Below, in pieces: positions 8,408-19,849 of a stretch of 26,987 nt of DNA. The stretch's first letter is position 1; each line of letters begins with the position of its first letter. The notes below the pieces were generated by a model. The model was given only the letters and a program-made list of their open reading frames with translations. It was not told where the DNA came from and searched no databases. The position numbers and the translations under genes are program-made. The DNA is from Chara braunii (taxonomy: Eukaryota; Streptophyta; Charophyceae; Charales; Characeae), in contig BFEA01000280.1 of the NCBI GenBank assembly GCA_003427395.1, positions 938,088 through 965,074 of the forward strand, read 5' to 3'.

Positions 8408-8505
8408 ATTTGGACCATTTCTCGATTTATGTGTGTCATCCTTGCGCAGGGGGCAATGCCAATCTTCTGTGTATCATTCCAATTTTAACGGATGTCCCGA
8501 AGGAC
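8408..8505 (-). pseudogene. U6 snRNA retropseudogene
   Basis: The minus strand reads a near full-length plant-type U6, from GTCCTTCGGGACATCCG through AAAATTGGAA to CGAGAAATGGTCCAAAT. The catalytic ACAGAGA box is changed to ACACAGA, and TTAGCATGGCCCC is changed to TTGGCATTGCCCCC, so it should be non-functional. An A-rich tail follows the 3' end (T-rich on the plus strand, 8385-8407), which suggests reverse transcription. No clear target duplication is visible. Confidence 0.9.
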
Positions 8506-9021
8506 ATTTCAGGGAAGACTGACTCAGACACAAGCTCCAAATATAAGAGCAGCAAGGACAGACAGAAATCTGTGGGTACTTAGTGTCTAGGGATCGGGAC
8601 TAAGTAGTTCTGTCATTCACAGGGGGTCGATCTCTTGTCTGTTTTTCCTGTCGTGGAGATGCATGGTACTCGGGAGCAGAACCAGTTTACTCACTACTTA
8701 ATTGGGGAACTGTGTGTAGACTTCTTGCTGTGTTTTTTTATTTCTAAAAACATGTCTTCTCCTGATCGGGGGACAGCTGTATGTCTATTTTTCCTCTCAA
8801 TTTTTCCTCGTATATATAAACCTTCGCAGCGTGGGAAGCTAAGGGTTACGATTGCATTCCCTGCCTCCCGACATTCTCCCTAGTGAATCCCCCCCTTCTA
8901 CTCAACTCTGTTCTGCTGTGTTTTGGGGGGATTGTATGTACACTTCTTGCTGTCTTTCCTCTAGTACTGCATTCAATGTATCAACACTTCCAGTTATATC
9001 AGATTTTACATAAATACATAC
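8506..9021. other. 5' part of the putative long intron
   Basis: The donor GTATGT directly follows the 7.6-kb exon at 9021-9016. The open frame continues 40 codons into the intron before stopping near 8902. A segment TCTTCTCCTGATCGGGGGACAGCTG near 8756-8780 recurs in inverted, diverged form near 26790-26815. I see no other exon here. Confidence 0.5.
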
Positions 9022-12000
9022 CTTGCGGCGTTTGTCCATCTTAGTCTGGAAGAATCCCCTGCCATCTCTCCCAACCTCGCCGTCTCGCTCCAGGTCATCC
9101 TCTTCACGCCCCCTCTTCAAGCCTCTTGAAGGTTCCTCTCTCGCTGTCACAGTCTTGGTAATATCCCTAACAACAATCTGGTTACTTCTTCGGTCTCTCT
9201 CTGCTCCAACATCCATCTGGGCATTAATTATTCCTTCCTTCCGTGACAAGGCATGTTTCGCCATGTCAAAAGAAGAGGCCACATCCATCTTCCGAACAGT
9301 GCGCTTCAGGAAGTTCGAGTGTGAAATTTCACCGTCTCTGCTCTTCGTGCTGCCTCCTTTCCAAACCCATTCTTGCGGAGGTTGAATTCCCCCATTGCCA
9401 TCCATATCTCTGGTCTCCGTGAGGGCCTCGACAACTTTGGCTACGAGCGGTTTGGACGGGACGTCTTCTGTGTCCGCAACCCTAGCTTGGCAGCTCGCCT
9501 CTTCCATCGTAACTGTGGCCTCGGGAGCAGGACCGGCCTCCGTCTGCTCTACCTCACTCGAAGAGGAAACTCCTGCTGACACCACAAGTTCATGAGCCGC
9601 CTCCGTCTCTACGATTGCCACCTCTTTCAAGGTGCAATCTCCGTCTCCGCCCTCAGTTTGGATCTTTGAGCAGTCATCCTTCACATCCCCGTTTAGTACG
9701 GCGTTTACCTTTTCAGGCAAGTAAGAGTCTTCCAATTCATGCAGCACTTCTTTCCCAAGAAGGCTCGTTCCTTCCACATCCCCCCTTTCAAGCACATCCT
9801 CCTGTACGCCGGAACAGTTATCTGTCCCAGCTCTGCTTCCCAATGGCTGTACTTCCGAGCGACTATTACCAACACTCTCACCGACAAGCATTGCACCCTC
9901 TCTCATGTTCTCCGATTCCTCGTAGATCTGCTGACAGGCCAGTGACTCCTGGGTACCCTCTACAAATCCAACAGGTTCCTTATCCTTTCCCGATACAGTG
10001 ATATCGTCTATCCTCTGCTCACTCTCTTCACACCCCCGACCGTGTCGAGTTGGGGCTTCATTCTCCTCTGCATCATTGCATGCAACCGGCTGTGTCCCTT
10101 CTCTTCGCAAACAAATCCACTGATTTTTCGAACCACCCTCTTCAGCAAGATTAGTCACAGCATCATTATTGCCTTGCATGGACGATTCACAAATCGCCTG
10201 CCCTGCCTCGTCTCCCTCCTCCCTTGAGAACACAGTGTTGTTCCATTCCCACTCCTGGGACAGGCCCCAGGATGCTTGAGCAAATGCTCCACAAACAGAT
10301 TCCCTTACGTCTTTCAAACTTCCGACTGCATCACGCTTCTCTCCAAAGTGCGCAACACTGTCTTCTGCCACTGGTCCTTCAGGTTCCTGAGACAGGCCCC
10401 AGGACTCAGATCCTTCGGTCAAATCAATTGGCGGCTCCGAAGCAGTTGTCGGCTTCTGAGTAGCCGTGTCGATCCGGGCACCATCATCCGGATTCTGCAA
10501 CTTGTCCACGAATTGTGTACAGCTGTTGCTCTTTGCGACCTGTATTGCCCTGCATCCCTCACTCTTGACGAAAGAGTCCAGTTCAGCAGCAGCTGAAACA
10601 TCAAGGCGCCGTCTGCAAGAGCTCTTGCGTCCAAGATTCCGCGCAAGAGCGCTTGAGCTGGGCAGATTGATCCCAACCACATCATGAGCTCTCCCACTCC
10701 GTGGCAGCTCATTTCCCATCACATGATGCTCGTTTCCACGAGACTGATGTGCACAAGTTGACTTAGCCTCTGCACATTCTAAGACGTTCCTCTCATGCTC
10801 GTCTTTGTACGAAACATGATTACCTTCTTCCGATCGGTCTACGGTTTCTGTTTTCACAATAGACTTGGCCTCTGACACACCCCTTGAAGATGATACATTA
10901 TCCTCATCATCATCGTCATCGTCAAGTATTTTGATGGAACGTTTTCTTTTCTTACTCTGGTGCACTTTCTTGGTTTCAACCATCTCACTCTTCGCCACGA
11001 GAGCCAATGGAAGAGGACAGTCCGGTTGCAAGGGCGACGACCTTGTGCGAACGCTACTACTCCCGACACATGTCCTCGCATTACTCTGGTGCACTTTCTT
11101 GGTTTCCACAGTCTCACTCTTCGCCATCGGAGCCAATGGAAGTTGAGGACAGTCCGGTTGCGAGGGCGACGACCTCGTTCGAACACTTCTCCCAACACAA
11201 GTCCTCACACCCCTCACCACTTCTCGACTGTCCAGCTCACACTTTTCCGGTTCACTGTCTGAACAATCGTCATCAATGATCTCCCAATCATCAATCCAAC
11301 TTGACTTTACAGGTTTTGTCCCTGCATTCATAGGTGCTTTTAGGCCACTATCACCTTCTTTAACACACACGAGTGTTCTCGCGGTGACATGTGAAGACCT
11401 GACACCGCTTGCAGGTCTTGGTGGTGGCGATTTTCTAATAGATTCACTCTCAGAAGAGCCACAAGCAGTGTCGACTCGACTCTTAGCGCCCTTGACGGAA
11501 TGCTGTCTCTCATCAGCAGCTGCAGCCGATGTACATGCCGTGCTTGCCACAATCACATGACACTGATCCGCACTGGCAGTTTTCTCGGCGTTGTTCGTCC
11601 GTAAGGATGCATGTCCATGTGCCTCACGATCATACCGCTCACCCTTCGCCGGAAGCTGGGGAGGAGTGGCTGTCATCTGCCATGATTGGCGATCGTTCTG
11701 TTCTGCACGGTGGTCTGAACCCGAACAAACCTCCCTTTCACCAGAAGCATCATGAGGCTGAGTCGAAAACCCTCGACCCGGAGAATCGGCACCAACTATT
11801 GCTTCCTCACCTTCTGCGCTCATCCGAGAATCGCTAGTTGCCTCTGCCCTGAGCTGAGGAGCAGAGATAATACCTTCACTGGATCTTTCCTTATTAACCG
11901 ACAACCGCTCACTGGCACTCTTAATTCCTCTAACAGCATTTTTTTCAGTCTTTTCCCTCGTACCCCGCAATCGTTTTCTTGGTCTCTCCTCCTTTGGAGA

Positions 12001-15000
12001 GGTGCAGACTCCACAAGCCTCCCTGGAGACGTCATGACAACACTTTGAATAGCCGTCAGCGTCTGTCCTGCATTTAGCTGACCCTTCTTCAGGCATGGAC
12101 CACAAGACCGGATCTGGATCCAAGACATCACCTTCCTGTCTACCTTGTAGGCGTTTCTCTCCGTGTGTTCCAATTTCTTGAAGGGGAGATAACGGACCCT
12201 TCATCTGATCACACTGGGAAGAGACGATCACAGCGGCATTACCACAGCTCAAACTGCCAACGCTATCATCACACACCACACTTTCATGGATATCAACGGC
12301 CTTGCCTTCGTCATTTGGAAAAATGACTATACCCAGCTCACTCTCATTCCCCTCACCGGGCAAAATGCATTTTGACCCAGATGAAAAACAGCCCGACTCT
12401 CGATTGTCACATTCCGTCAGCTCCTTCATCAAGGGATCAGCATCTGAGGTGCTGTCCTGCGCATCACCCACCTTGCTCCTCCTGTTCGCCGTACAAACCC
12501 CACTGCCATCCCTCCTCTCACTGGGCAAGCTGCACTTTGGAGAGGACGAAACACATTGCGGCTCTGGATGGGTTTCCATGGTGGGTTCTTGCATATCCGA
12601 AGTTAGTGTATCCAACGACGGCTGAGACACAACCAACGGAATGTTGTTTCGCTTCTCAAGTTCTTCCAATTGTGCGACCTCATCTCCTACTGCATGAGAG
12701 TCGTTATCAAGATTGTCGACCACATTGGTGTCCTTCTTCGTAGGTGTCCCGTGCTGCACCTCCAATGATAGAGTTCCCAATGACGAACAAGATTCAACAG
12801 ATAGAACATTGCTTTGCCTCTCCACTTTTTCCAAATGTGTCACCCCATCTGTTATAACATCGAAGTCACTGCCAAGGTTCTTGACCGCACCAATTTCCTC
12901 CATAGGAGATGGCCCGTCTTCTTCTGGTGGAGTGGTCTTATCGAAAGAGCTCGAGGGACGAGGACCAAGAATTGCTATTTCCAGTCCATTGCCAATGTCC
13001 AAAGCGTTCTCCTCTGCACCTCGCGATAAAGAGGAGTCTTGACACACCAGCTTGCTGAACTGAGGTGAATATTGCCTGCTGCTCACTTTCTCCATGGCAC
13101 TTGTGGCGTCTAAAGAAGCTAATGCTCCGTCGATGCTAGTCAACATTGTCTTTTCCTCTTGAGACAATGCAAAGCCTGCAAGAATTGCACTCCACCCTGG
13201 CAATGAAGACTGCCCACTGCTTTCACACTCACCGGTCTCACAGTCGTTCCCAGCTTCCACAGAAACCAATTCGTCTCCGTGAACATCGCATGTCCTCTCC
13301 TCTTCTCCCTGTGACAATGCAAAGACACCAAACCCGCCCTTTTCCTCCCCTAGTACCGAGGCCCCAGTGCCTTCTATCTCACCATTTGTCCGCTCTTCTG
13401 TCGCCTTCTCATCTTCTTGTGACAACGCAAAGTCCTTAAAAAACACTCCCTCCTCCCCCTTCAGTACTGATAGGCCTCTGTCATCTATCGCACTGATAAT
13501 CCTGCTTTCAACAGACAGTAATTCCGCATCCCCAGTCTGCACAACCACCTCCTCTCCTTGCAACACGAAGCCATCAAGCTCCATCTTCTGCAGTGAGGTT
13601 TCACCACGCTGCTGTCCATTTACCTCCACAGAGGCCAGTTCTTCAGCTGCGACCTTGCCACCAGAATAGAAAGTTGATTCAGAATCAGCAACAGATTTGT
13701 CAGGAAACGAGTCCACAGGCAAAACACTCCCCACATTCTCTCTGTTAACGTCCGAGCAGCAAGTTGATTCAGAAATCGCAACAGATTTGTCAGGAAAAGA
13801 GTCCACAGACAAAACCCTCCCCTCATTATCGCTCTTAACTAGCACGTCGGTGCCAGTGGCAGAATCTTCGAGCACCCTCCCATCGGCAGCACGTAAATTG
13901 AGTGCAGAAACTGCATCCCCAGGAGACTCTGTACAGCAGATCTGTGCTTCATCTGCAATAGTACCAGTGGTGCTCTCCTTCCACCTATTTCTGTCACAAC
14001 CAGCCTCCAACAAGTTCACATAACAAACAAAAGAACATTCTTCCGTCGAAACCACTTCTTCCAGCGACGACTTCGTGAAAGGGAACACCTGGCCACGAGG
14101 TTGACCAGATACGCTAGGGGAACAACCAACCGCCTCTGCTTCTCTTGAAACAACACCGCAATCGCCCTTTTTTACGAGTTTACTATCTTCGATCGCAACC
14201 GCATTAGTTGCGCCCACTCCTGGGTGAGAAGACGCGTCCACGCTTGTCCCCTCCAGTCCCGGGCGAGAGGACGGATCAACCATGTTCATCAGCAAATCAT
14301 CGATTGAAGAATACGAGGAATTCGCAGATGAATCGTTATCGCCACTCTTGACAGACAAAAGCTTGCCATCCTGAGATTTGCAGTCACTGCCCAGCGAGGA
14401 CAGAGACACTGTGTTACCTTGGTGGCCATCAAAAGCAGGTTCCGAAAAATCCAGTACATCAGACAGGAGGTCACCAGCATTATCGAGCGCGAGAGAACAA
14501 TCCCCTGGCTTGCTTCCTTCGAGGGGAGGAGTCGGCCATGTAAGAGCATCTGCATCAACAACCTGACCTTGGCTAGGAGAGGGATGGTTATATTCACTCA
14601 CTTCCCCGCCATTTATCACACAACAAACCTGCAGACTCTCGCACAACGTTGGGATCAACTCTCCCTCTGGTCGAGTCAGCAGCCACAATTCCTTGTCCTC
14701 TGCAGGTGGGTCCATTTCGAAAGCAGCACCTGATTGCCCGTTCGTTGTCCTTTTTGCATCTTCAGAAATCACCTGCTGATCCGCTTCAGAAGACACAGTG
14801 ATCTTTGCCTGCAACTCGCAGCATTGGTTCTGCTGTGTGTCAGCATCACCCTGCACTCTCTGGGCCTGCTGTTCCAGATCTCCATCACACAGCGGCGAAG
14901 TCGCTGTGTGTTCCTCAGACACATCCCCCTTGGCACACACAGCTGCATCCCCCGACGGACACCTATATTCCAACCCACTCTCCATACACACCCCTCCCAA

Positions 15001-16619
15001 GCTTTCCTCCTCTCCTCCTTGTACACCCCCAGCATCCAGATCTCCAGCGCGAAGATCAGTCATCATCCATTCTCTGTTGCTACTCCTATCACCATGATCG
15101 AAAAGTGACCGCTGCTCGACCACCTGGCGTGGATCGTGCTCAAGGGCTTCCAATCTGACAGAAGCAACAGTTGGCCCCCCCGACACACGGTCTTCGCCCG
15201 CTAAGTCCAATCCATCCAACCCCTGTAGAGCATGACCTTTATTCTCCCCTTGGGAGACAACTGTTCCTTCCAACAGAACACTTTCCATGGCCTGCAATGA
15301 AACTGATGTGTGAGCCTCTCCAACGCTGGCACGACATTTCACATCAGCTTCCCTTAGGTAACCATTAGGTGCAGTGTGACCGTAAGCTGTGTCCTCCGGA
15401 AAAGGTGCAGTGTGACCGTAAGCTGGGTCCTCCGGAAAATCAATCTGGAGATTCCCATCGTTTTCTTTCTCTCCTTGCTCAGAACCACCATCATCGCCCT
15501 TGACAGACCAAGATGAAACAAAATGACCTCCTCCGGTGCTGTCGGCACCTGCCTCGGACACGGTGACCGTTCCTCCCGAGTCAACAGAGTGTGAACAGGA
15601 AGGATTGCTCCCTTGTACTGCTACACTTGAACCTACCCCCACAAGCTCATCACAACGCACCCTTGTTGTTTCAAGCGCAATCTGGAAAGGTGATTGGCCA
15701 TCGAGGACTTTCTCCTGAGCTGTCTGCTGCTGAGGACCAGCATCGGCAAGTATGCATGAAGCTTCATGAGATTCCAAGGCAAGCACCCACTTGCATTGTG
15801 ACTGATGCTCCCACAGAGGGAGAGCAGTTGCATTTGTTCCATGACTAACTGCCTTTTCCAAATCAAACTCCTCCTCTGCAGCCCCTGCGTTGGCGAGTCC
15901 ACTGCTTTCTGGTTGAGAGATAGCCGACTCGTTAGAACAGCATGCTGGCAGCGACGACTCCCAGCAGTGTGTAAAGCCGCTCTGCATCGGCTCCAACAAC
16001 CGAGCAATCTCTCCTCTCTCTCCACCTAGCAACAAACTACTTCCAGGACCTATTTTCCTGACTACAGACAAGCCAACACCGTTGCCTCCGTTCTTAACGA
16101 AGGGCGGCTGCTTGCCCTCTGCCTGAGACGACGTTACATCCACTCCAAAATAACACTGCCCACACTCCATACACCCCGTGGTACAACCCACAGAAGACGA
16201 TTCTCCAGGCGCAGTCTCGCCCGCCGATGAGAATCTTTGTATTGCCAACCAAAACGACTCTGTGCTCAATGTCTCGTCAGTATCCTCAGACGAGGACAAG
16301 TTTGACAATTCCCTTGCTTGGCCATTTCCTGACACTGACCAGCGCCCAGTTTTCCGCACGCTTGCAGTAAGTCTTTTCCGCCGATGTTTTCTTCTTGAAG
16401 AGGAAAATGTCGAAGAGTTCAGTGCCAAAATATCACGTTCCGATTTGCCTTCGTTTACCAACTCCGCAGCTTGCGGAGTGGACAGGCAGCAAATGTCTCC
16501 CTGTACCTCCTTTCCGTCCACTGTCAATTGTGACTCTCTGGCTGACTGATTGTCCGCTTGCGTACAGACGCGGTTCCGTAGCAGAGATGCAAGATTATCG
16601 CTTCTCTCAACCCCCGATC
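9022..16619 (-). CDS. 7.6-kb single exon of a giant disordered nuclear protein
   Basis: A 2,532-codon open stretch on the minus strand between a clear acceptor (CGTCTCAG|GATCGG at 16620) and a clear donor (CGCAAG|GTATGT at 9021). I know no family for it. Basic clusters suggest nuclear import: RRKHRRKR near 16375, PRKRLRG near 11970, KKRKRSIK near 10940, LKRGREEDD near 9100. SUMO-interaction-like motifs sit next to acidic runs: IKILDDDDDD near 10910-10940, WEIIDDDCSDSE near 11260-11290 and PPIDLTEG near 10420-10437. S-Q dipeptides recur, including FALSQ three times (13150-13440) and SWGLSQE twice (10240-10400). A C-x3-C-x2-C-x2-C cluster (GCTTGCMECGQC) lies near 16150-16190. There are tandem internal repeats of 12, 30 and about 43 residues. 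The rest is Ser/Glu/Asp/Gly-rich and probably disordered. A SUMO- or ATM/ATR-linked scaffold is an inference; no enzyme domain is visible. Confidence 0.85.
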
Positions 16620-16658
16620 CTGAGACGATAGCAGAAAAAGTTTTAGTATTTCTTCCAT

Positions 16659-16719
<61 letters not shown>

Positions 16720-16770
16720 CACACACATACACAAACACACACACACACACACACACTCACACACGCACAC

Positions 16771-16845
<75 letters not shown>

Positions 16846-16952
16846 CAAGAAACACACCTGCCGGGACATACATAAGCAGTGGAATTGTGCAATGGAGAGT
16901 TCCAGAACAACGACTTGAAAAGTGGAAGTGTCGTTATGTACTTCTCGCTCAC
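16620..16952 (-). other. 333-bp intron, stop-free and in frame
   Basis: Donor GAAAGAG|GTGAGC at 16952 and acceptor CGTCTCAG|GA at 16620 are both phase 1, so splicing restores an unbroken frame (AAERG|SGVERS). The length is exactly 111 codons with no in-frame stop, so retention would also keep the frame. It would insert a Val/Cys alternation and an Arg/Glu alternation from the microsatellites. I infer that the spliced form is the normal product. Confidence 0.75.
16661..16842. repeat. Compound (CT)n-(CA)n microsatellite
   Basis: A CT run (about 16661-16714) is followed by CA runs with minor interruptions (about 16717-16842). It lies wholly inside the 333-bp intron. Read in minus-strand sense it is (GT)n then (GA)n, leading towards the acceptor. 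Length variation in steps of 2 bp would make a retained intron frameshift. Confidence 0.97.
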
Positions 16953-17218
16953 CTCTTTCAGCAGCATCATTGAAATCCTCTGCTAAGGACCGTGCAATCA
17001 TCATCATTGAGGATGACACATCTTCTTGGCATCCCAGGTAAATAGGGAAAGCGCTAGGAATGCAGTCACTCCTTGGAATTGTCAAGCACCCCTTTTGTGA
17101 CGAAGAAGGGGCTTCGGCTGTAGATAGCAGACGCTTGCGAGCATCTTTTGGAAGAGATGTCATTGGTCCCCGGCAATCGCACCTGTAGTCTGGGAGAAAC
17201 TCAAATGAGGCATGACAC
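16953..17218 (-). CDS. Upstream exon of the giant protein, Cys/His start
   Basis: The minus strand has an acceptor ATGATTTGCAG|GTGTCATGCC at 17219 and then 88 codons up to the phase-1 donor at 16952. The exon enters in phase 2 and begins CHASFEFLPDYRCDCRGP, a spacing of Cys, His and C-x-C that could be the second half of a zinc-binding module whose first half is on an earlier exon. It ends IARSLAEDFNDAAERG. No upstream exon could be recognised between 17240 and the window edge, so the N-terminus is incomplete. An alternative is that translation starts at the Met of GPMTSLPKD within this exon. Confidence 0.75.
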
Positions 17219-17380
17219 CTGCAAATCATGCATATCAAGTATTACCATATTGCATCAGGAATAAGAAGAGGGTTCTTTATGAAATGTGATGCAATGCAAA
17301 TTGCTCCGCTTCAAGAAATGGAAAGACGTGCCCCATTAAACACACAAAAGAAAGAAAGGAACGGGCATCAAGTTCGAAAT

Positions 17381-17521
17381 TTCACACATGCATAACCCAC
17401 CACTTAGCAGACGAAAAAATATGAGAAAACAGAAGGATAACCCGGAAAACAGAAATTTTCAGCACGCTTGCAGTAACTCTTTTCCGCCGAAAAAAATTCA
17501 CACATGCATAACCCACCACTT
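17381..17521. repeat. 25-bp direct repeats around a copied piece of the gene
   Basis: TTCACACATGCATAACCCAC plus CACTT occurs identically at 17381-17405 and 17497-17521. Between them, 17456-17490 is a 35-bp copy with two mismatches of 16350-16384 in the 7.6-kb exon (shared GCACGCTTGCAGTAA and TCTTTTCCGCCGA), in the same orientation. This looks like repair filler DNA. Confidence 0.85.
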
Positions 17522-17534
17522 GCATTCCACTGTG

Positions 17535-17663
17535 GGTCGAATCGAAATTCCTCACCAAATTATTATTATTTTTTTTTTAATAAACATATATTTTTTATTT
17601 TTGTTCATTTGTACTTCTTTGGCCCGGTCAAGCAAGTGGACCCGGGCCACTCTGGTAGCCTAG
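17535..17663. mobile_element. Right-half fragment of CTAGGCTACCAG-ended element
   Basis: From GGGTCGAATCGAAATTCCTC through a T/A-rich middle to GGGCCACTCTGGTAGCCTAG it matches the right half of the intact copy at 25112-25387. The left half is missing. The following stretch, 17664-17840, is T- and G-run-rich and holds no gene I can support. Confidence 0.75.
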
Positions 17664-17844
17664 CATTAGCCCAAATTGTGCCTTTCTGTGCTCTCCCAGA
17701 GGACCCCAAATCCGGGCTCTTTTCATTTTTTGAGAGTTCCCTTTCAAGGGGGGGGAAGGGGGGGTATAAATTTGTTTTCAAGGGGCTAAGGGGGTTTAAA
17801 GGGGGATGCCTTAGTGCGATTTTTTTTTTTTTTTAATCTCCGAA

Positions 17845-18050
17845 TCAGTGAGGATATCTGATGTGACCCTCAGCCAAAAGTTGATTGTATTGCAATTTTT
17901 TTCCTGGAATTTTTTTACTTCAGTTTTTTTTTTTTTTTTTTTTTGCGCTGAGGCTGACCGGACCCCTGCCCGGGGGTCATGCCCGGCCGGGAACCCGGGC
18001 GTGTATCCAGGCACAAGTTGGATGCCCGGGCGCCCGGAAAAACAGCCTAG
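17845..18050. mobile_element. CTAGGCT-ended element, diverged copy
   Basis: In minus-strand sense it starts CTAGGCTG, passes through a very GC-rich CCGGGC head, an A-run, then CAACTTTTGGCTGAGGGTCAC and ATATCCTCACTGATT, the same order of motifs as the family. It adjoins the next copy directly. The T-run on the plus strand (17925-17944) is the family's A-run. Confidence 0.65.
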
Positions 18051-18254
18051 AATTACTTTTCATTTTTATTTTTATTTAAAATTTGGTGAAGAATTTCGAT
18101 GTGACCCTGATGCAAAAGTTGTTCAGTTTATTTTCTGCATACCATAGTTTCTTCCGGATTTTTTTTTTTTTTTTGCTGGGACCTTCCCTGCTCCTTGCAC
18201 GGCCAGGCCGTCCGGGATAACAGGGTGACCCGGGCGGCCCGGCTGGTAGCCTAG
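18051..18254. mobile_element. CTAGGCTACCAG-ended element, left-half copy
   Basis: In minus-strand sense it begins CTAGGCTACCAGCCGGGCCG, runs through GGGAAGGTCC, an A-run, CTATGGTATGCAGAAAA, CAACTTTTGCATCAGGGTCA and AATTCTTCACCAAATT, closely matching 25112-25290. It stops where the preceding copy starts, so two partial copies are arranged head to tail. Confidence 0.75.
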
Positions 18255-18353
18255 ATTTAGAAGCTAATAAAAAGGAAGAATTAAAAAGAAGACCGCAAGT
18301 AGCCAGAAAACGAGAAAGTCCAAGCAAATATCGACACTTCTTCCCCTAATCCG

Positions 18354-18398
<45 letters not shown>
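18354..18398. repeat. (TATC)n microsatellite
   Basis: About eleven copies of a CTAT/TATC tetranucleotide, ending in TATATTAGG. Confidence 0.95.
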
Positions 18399-18415
18399 AT
18401 TAGGAATGGATATTA

Positions 18416-18487
18416 CCTGCCTTCCCTCGAACAAAGGCGATAGGTATTAGCTATAGCACACCGGGCGTTCTATTTGGGTGAAGACGG
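18416..18487. mobile_element. Palindromic MITE, internally deleted copy 2
   Basis: Begins CCTGCCTTCCCTCGAA and ends GGGTGAAGACGG, with TA at each side (18414-18415, 18488-18489). The CCGGGCGTTCTATT right end matches the copy at 24771. At about 72 bp it lacks part of the core. Confidence 0.5.
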
Positions 18488-18489
18488 TA

Positions 18490-19319
18490 GTGTTCACGCA
18501 AACCACAGCACACTAGGCTTAGTAGTTAAGCTCATGCACGAGCGGCCTATCATCTCTTAGTTTTATATATATGACGTTTTATTATTTCAGGAATTCAGGT
18601 AGTTATTCCTTTCCCCTTATTCCTGCCTGGAAAACGAGCCCAGAATTGTCATACCCACTCATAAGGGCAGGCATCGCATGATGATGCTCTTTGTCCTTAT
18701 ACTATAATATAGTGGAAAAGCCATACACGAGGATCCCTAAATTGACAGCTATCACCGAAGAATCCGGCAGCGTGTGCATCTTTTATCGCATCTCCAAAAT
18801 ACTTAACAATACTGCCTAAAATGATCTACAAATACTAAACACGTTGTCTACTGACAACTGTTGGGACTTCTTCAATTAACCGATTCACAGTCATCATCAA
18901 GGTAACCGGCGTTCGGGCCGAACGCGGACCCAAAAAAAAAAAAAGAAAAGAAAAGACACGTTATGAAGAAAAAAAATTAAAAAAAAATTGCCTGAGCATT
19001 ACATCCAAATTCTGCAATATAAAACATGCAGCATTCTCCAGGTGATGCTCAGGATTCCATTCATTTCCATGTAGGTCATTTTTCATCTTTTTTCAGTATA
19101 TTATCTTTTTTTTCTTTTTCTTACATATAGTAATCGTTCCTAACAACTGGTCACTCAACAGAGTGACGCAAGTAGGAAAGAAACGATGAAGAAGAACCAG
19201 ATCAGCGAAGGAACGTGCAAGGTGAAAAAGATCCTCCCAAGTCGAAAGCCCGTGGAGAATTAATCTTCACAAGACGCTTCGGAAACGAAACAATTTTTCC
19301 GCACAAAAAGATAGATAGT

Positions 19320-19360
<41 letters not shown>

Positions 19361-19848
19361 CTCATCCGACTAATTAGGCGCTGACTCAGCATCAGTCATG
19401 GAGAGTCATTCACCCAGTCCTCCCTCCCTCCCTCCCTGCGTGAACGACCATACAATCAACTTTCATGACCCAGTGATGGAGCATCATCAAACTTCCATGA
19501 ACATTCATTCCATCACACTTTCATCCATGGAATCGGTGGGAGAGCAAGCACAAAAAAGGGTAGCGCGATAGGGCAGAGAGAGAGGACAGGAGAAAAGGTA
19601 CGGAGAGAGAAAAAAAGAGGGAGAGGGGCGATCGGGAAGAAGAAAAAGAGAGAGGGGCAACCGGGAAGAAGAGTTCGAAGACGAGAGGGAGAAGGACGAA
19701 CGGGAAGGAGAAACAGAGAGAGAGAGGGAGCTAGAGAGGGAGGTAAACAGATTGCGGCGCAACCATGGCCGCCGTCAGAAGTATCACCTATGTGCACAGG
19801 TGACCCCCACTACTCCACGGACTGAGCTGAGGGTGGGTCTGAACCTGG
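18490..19848. other. Stretch without a supportable gene
   Basis: Contains A- and T-runs (18931-18985, 19108-19120), a (GA)n microsatellite at 19322-19352 and a purine-only GA/GGA-rich block at 19570-19745. That block gives Ser/Leu-rich translations on the minus strand but is low complexity. I see no credible exon. Confidence 0.6.
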
Positions 19849-19849
19849 A

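Noticed and set aside
16620-16952. Val-Cys and Arg-Glu repeat domains in the long minus-strand open frame
   Set aside because: They are translated microsatellite inside a well-bounded intron; splice phases match perfectly when it is removed.
19505-19797. Ser/Leu-rich minus-strand open frames
   Set aside because: They arise from a purine-only GA-rich block, low complexity without splice sites or conservation clues.
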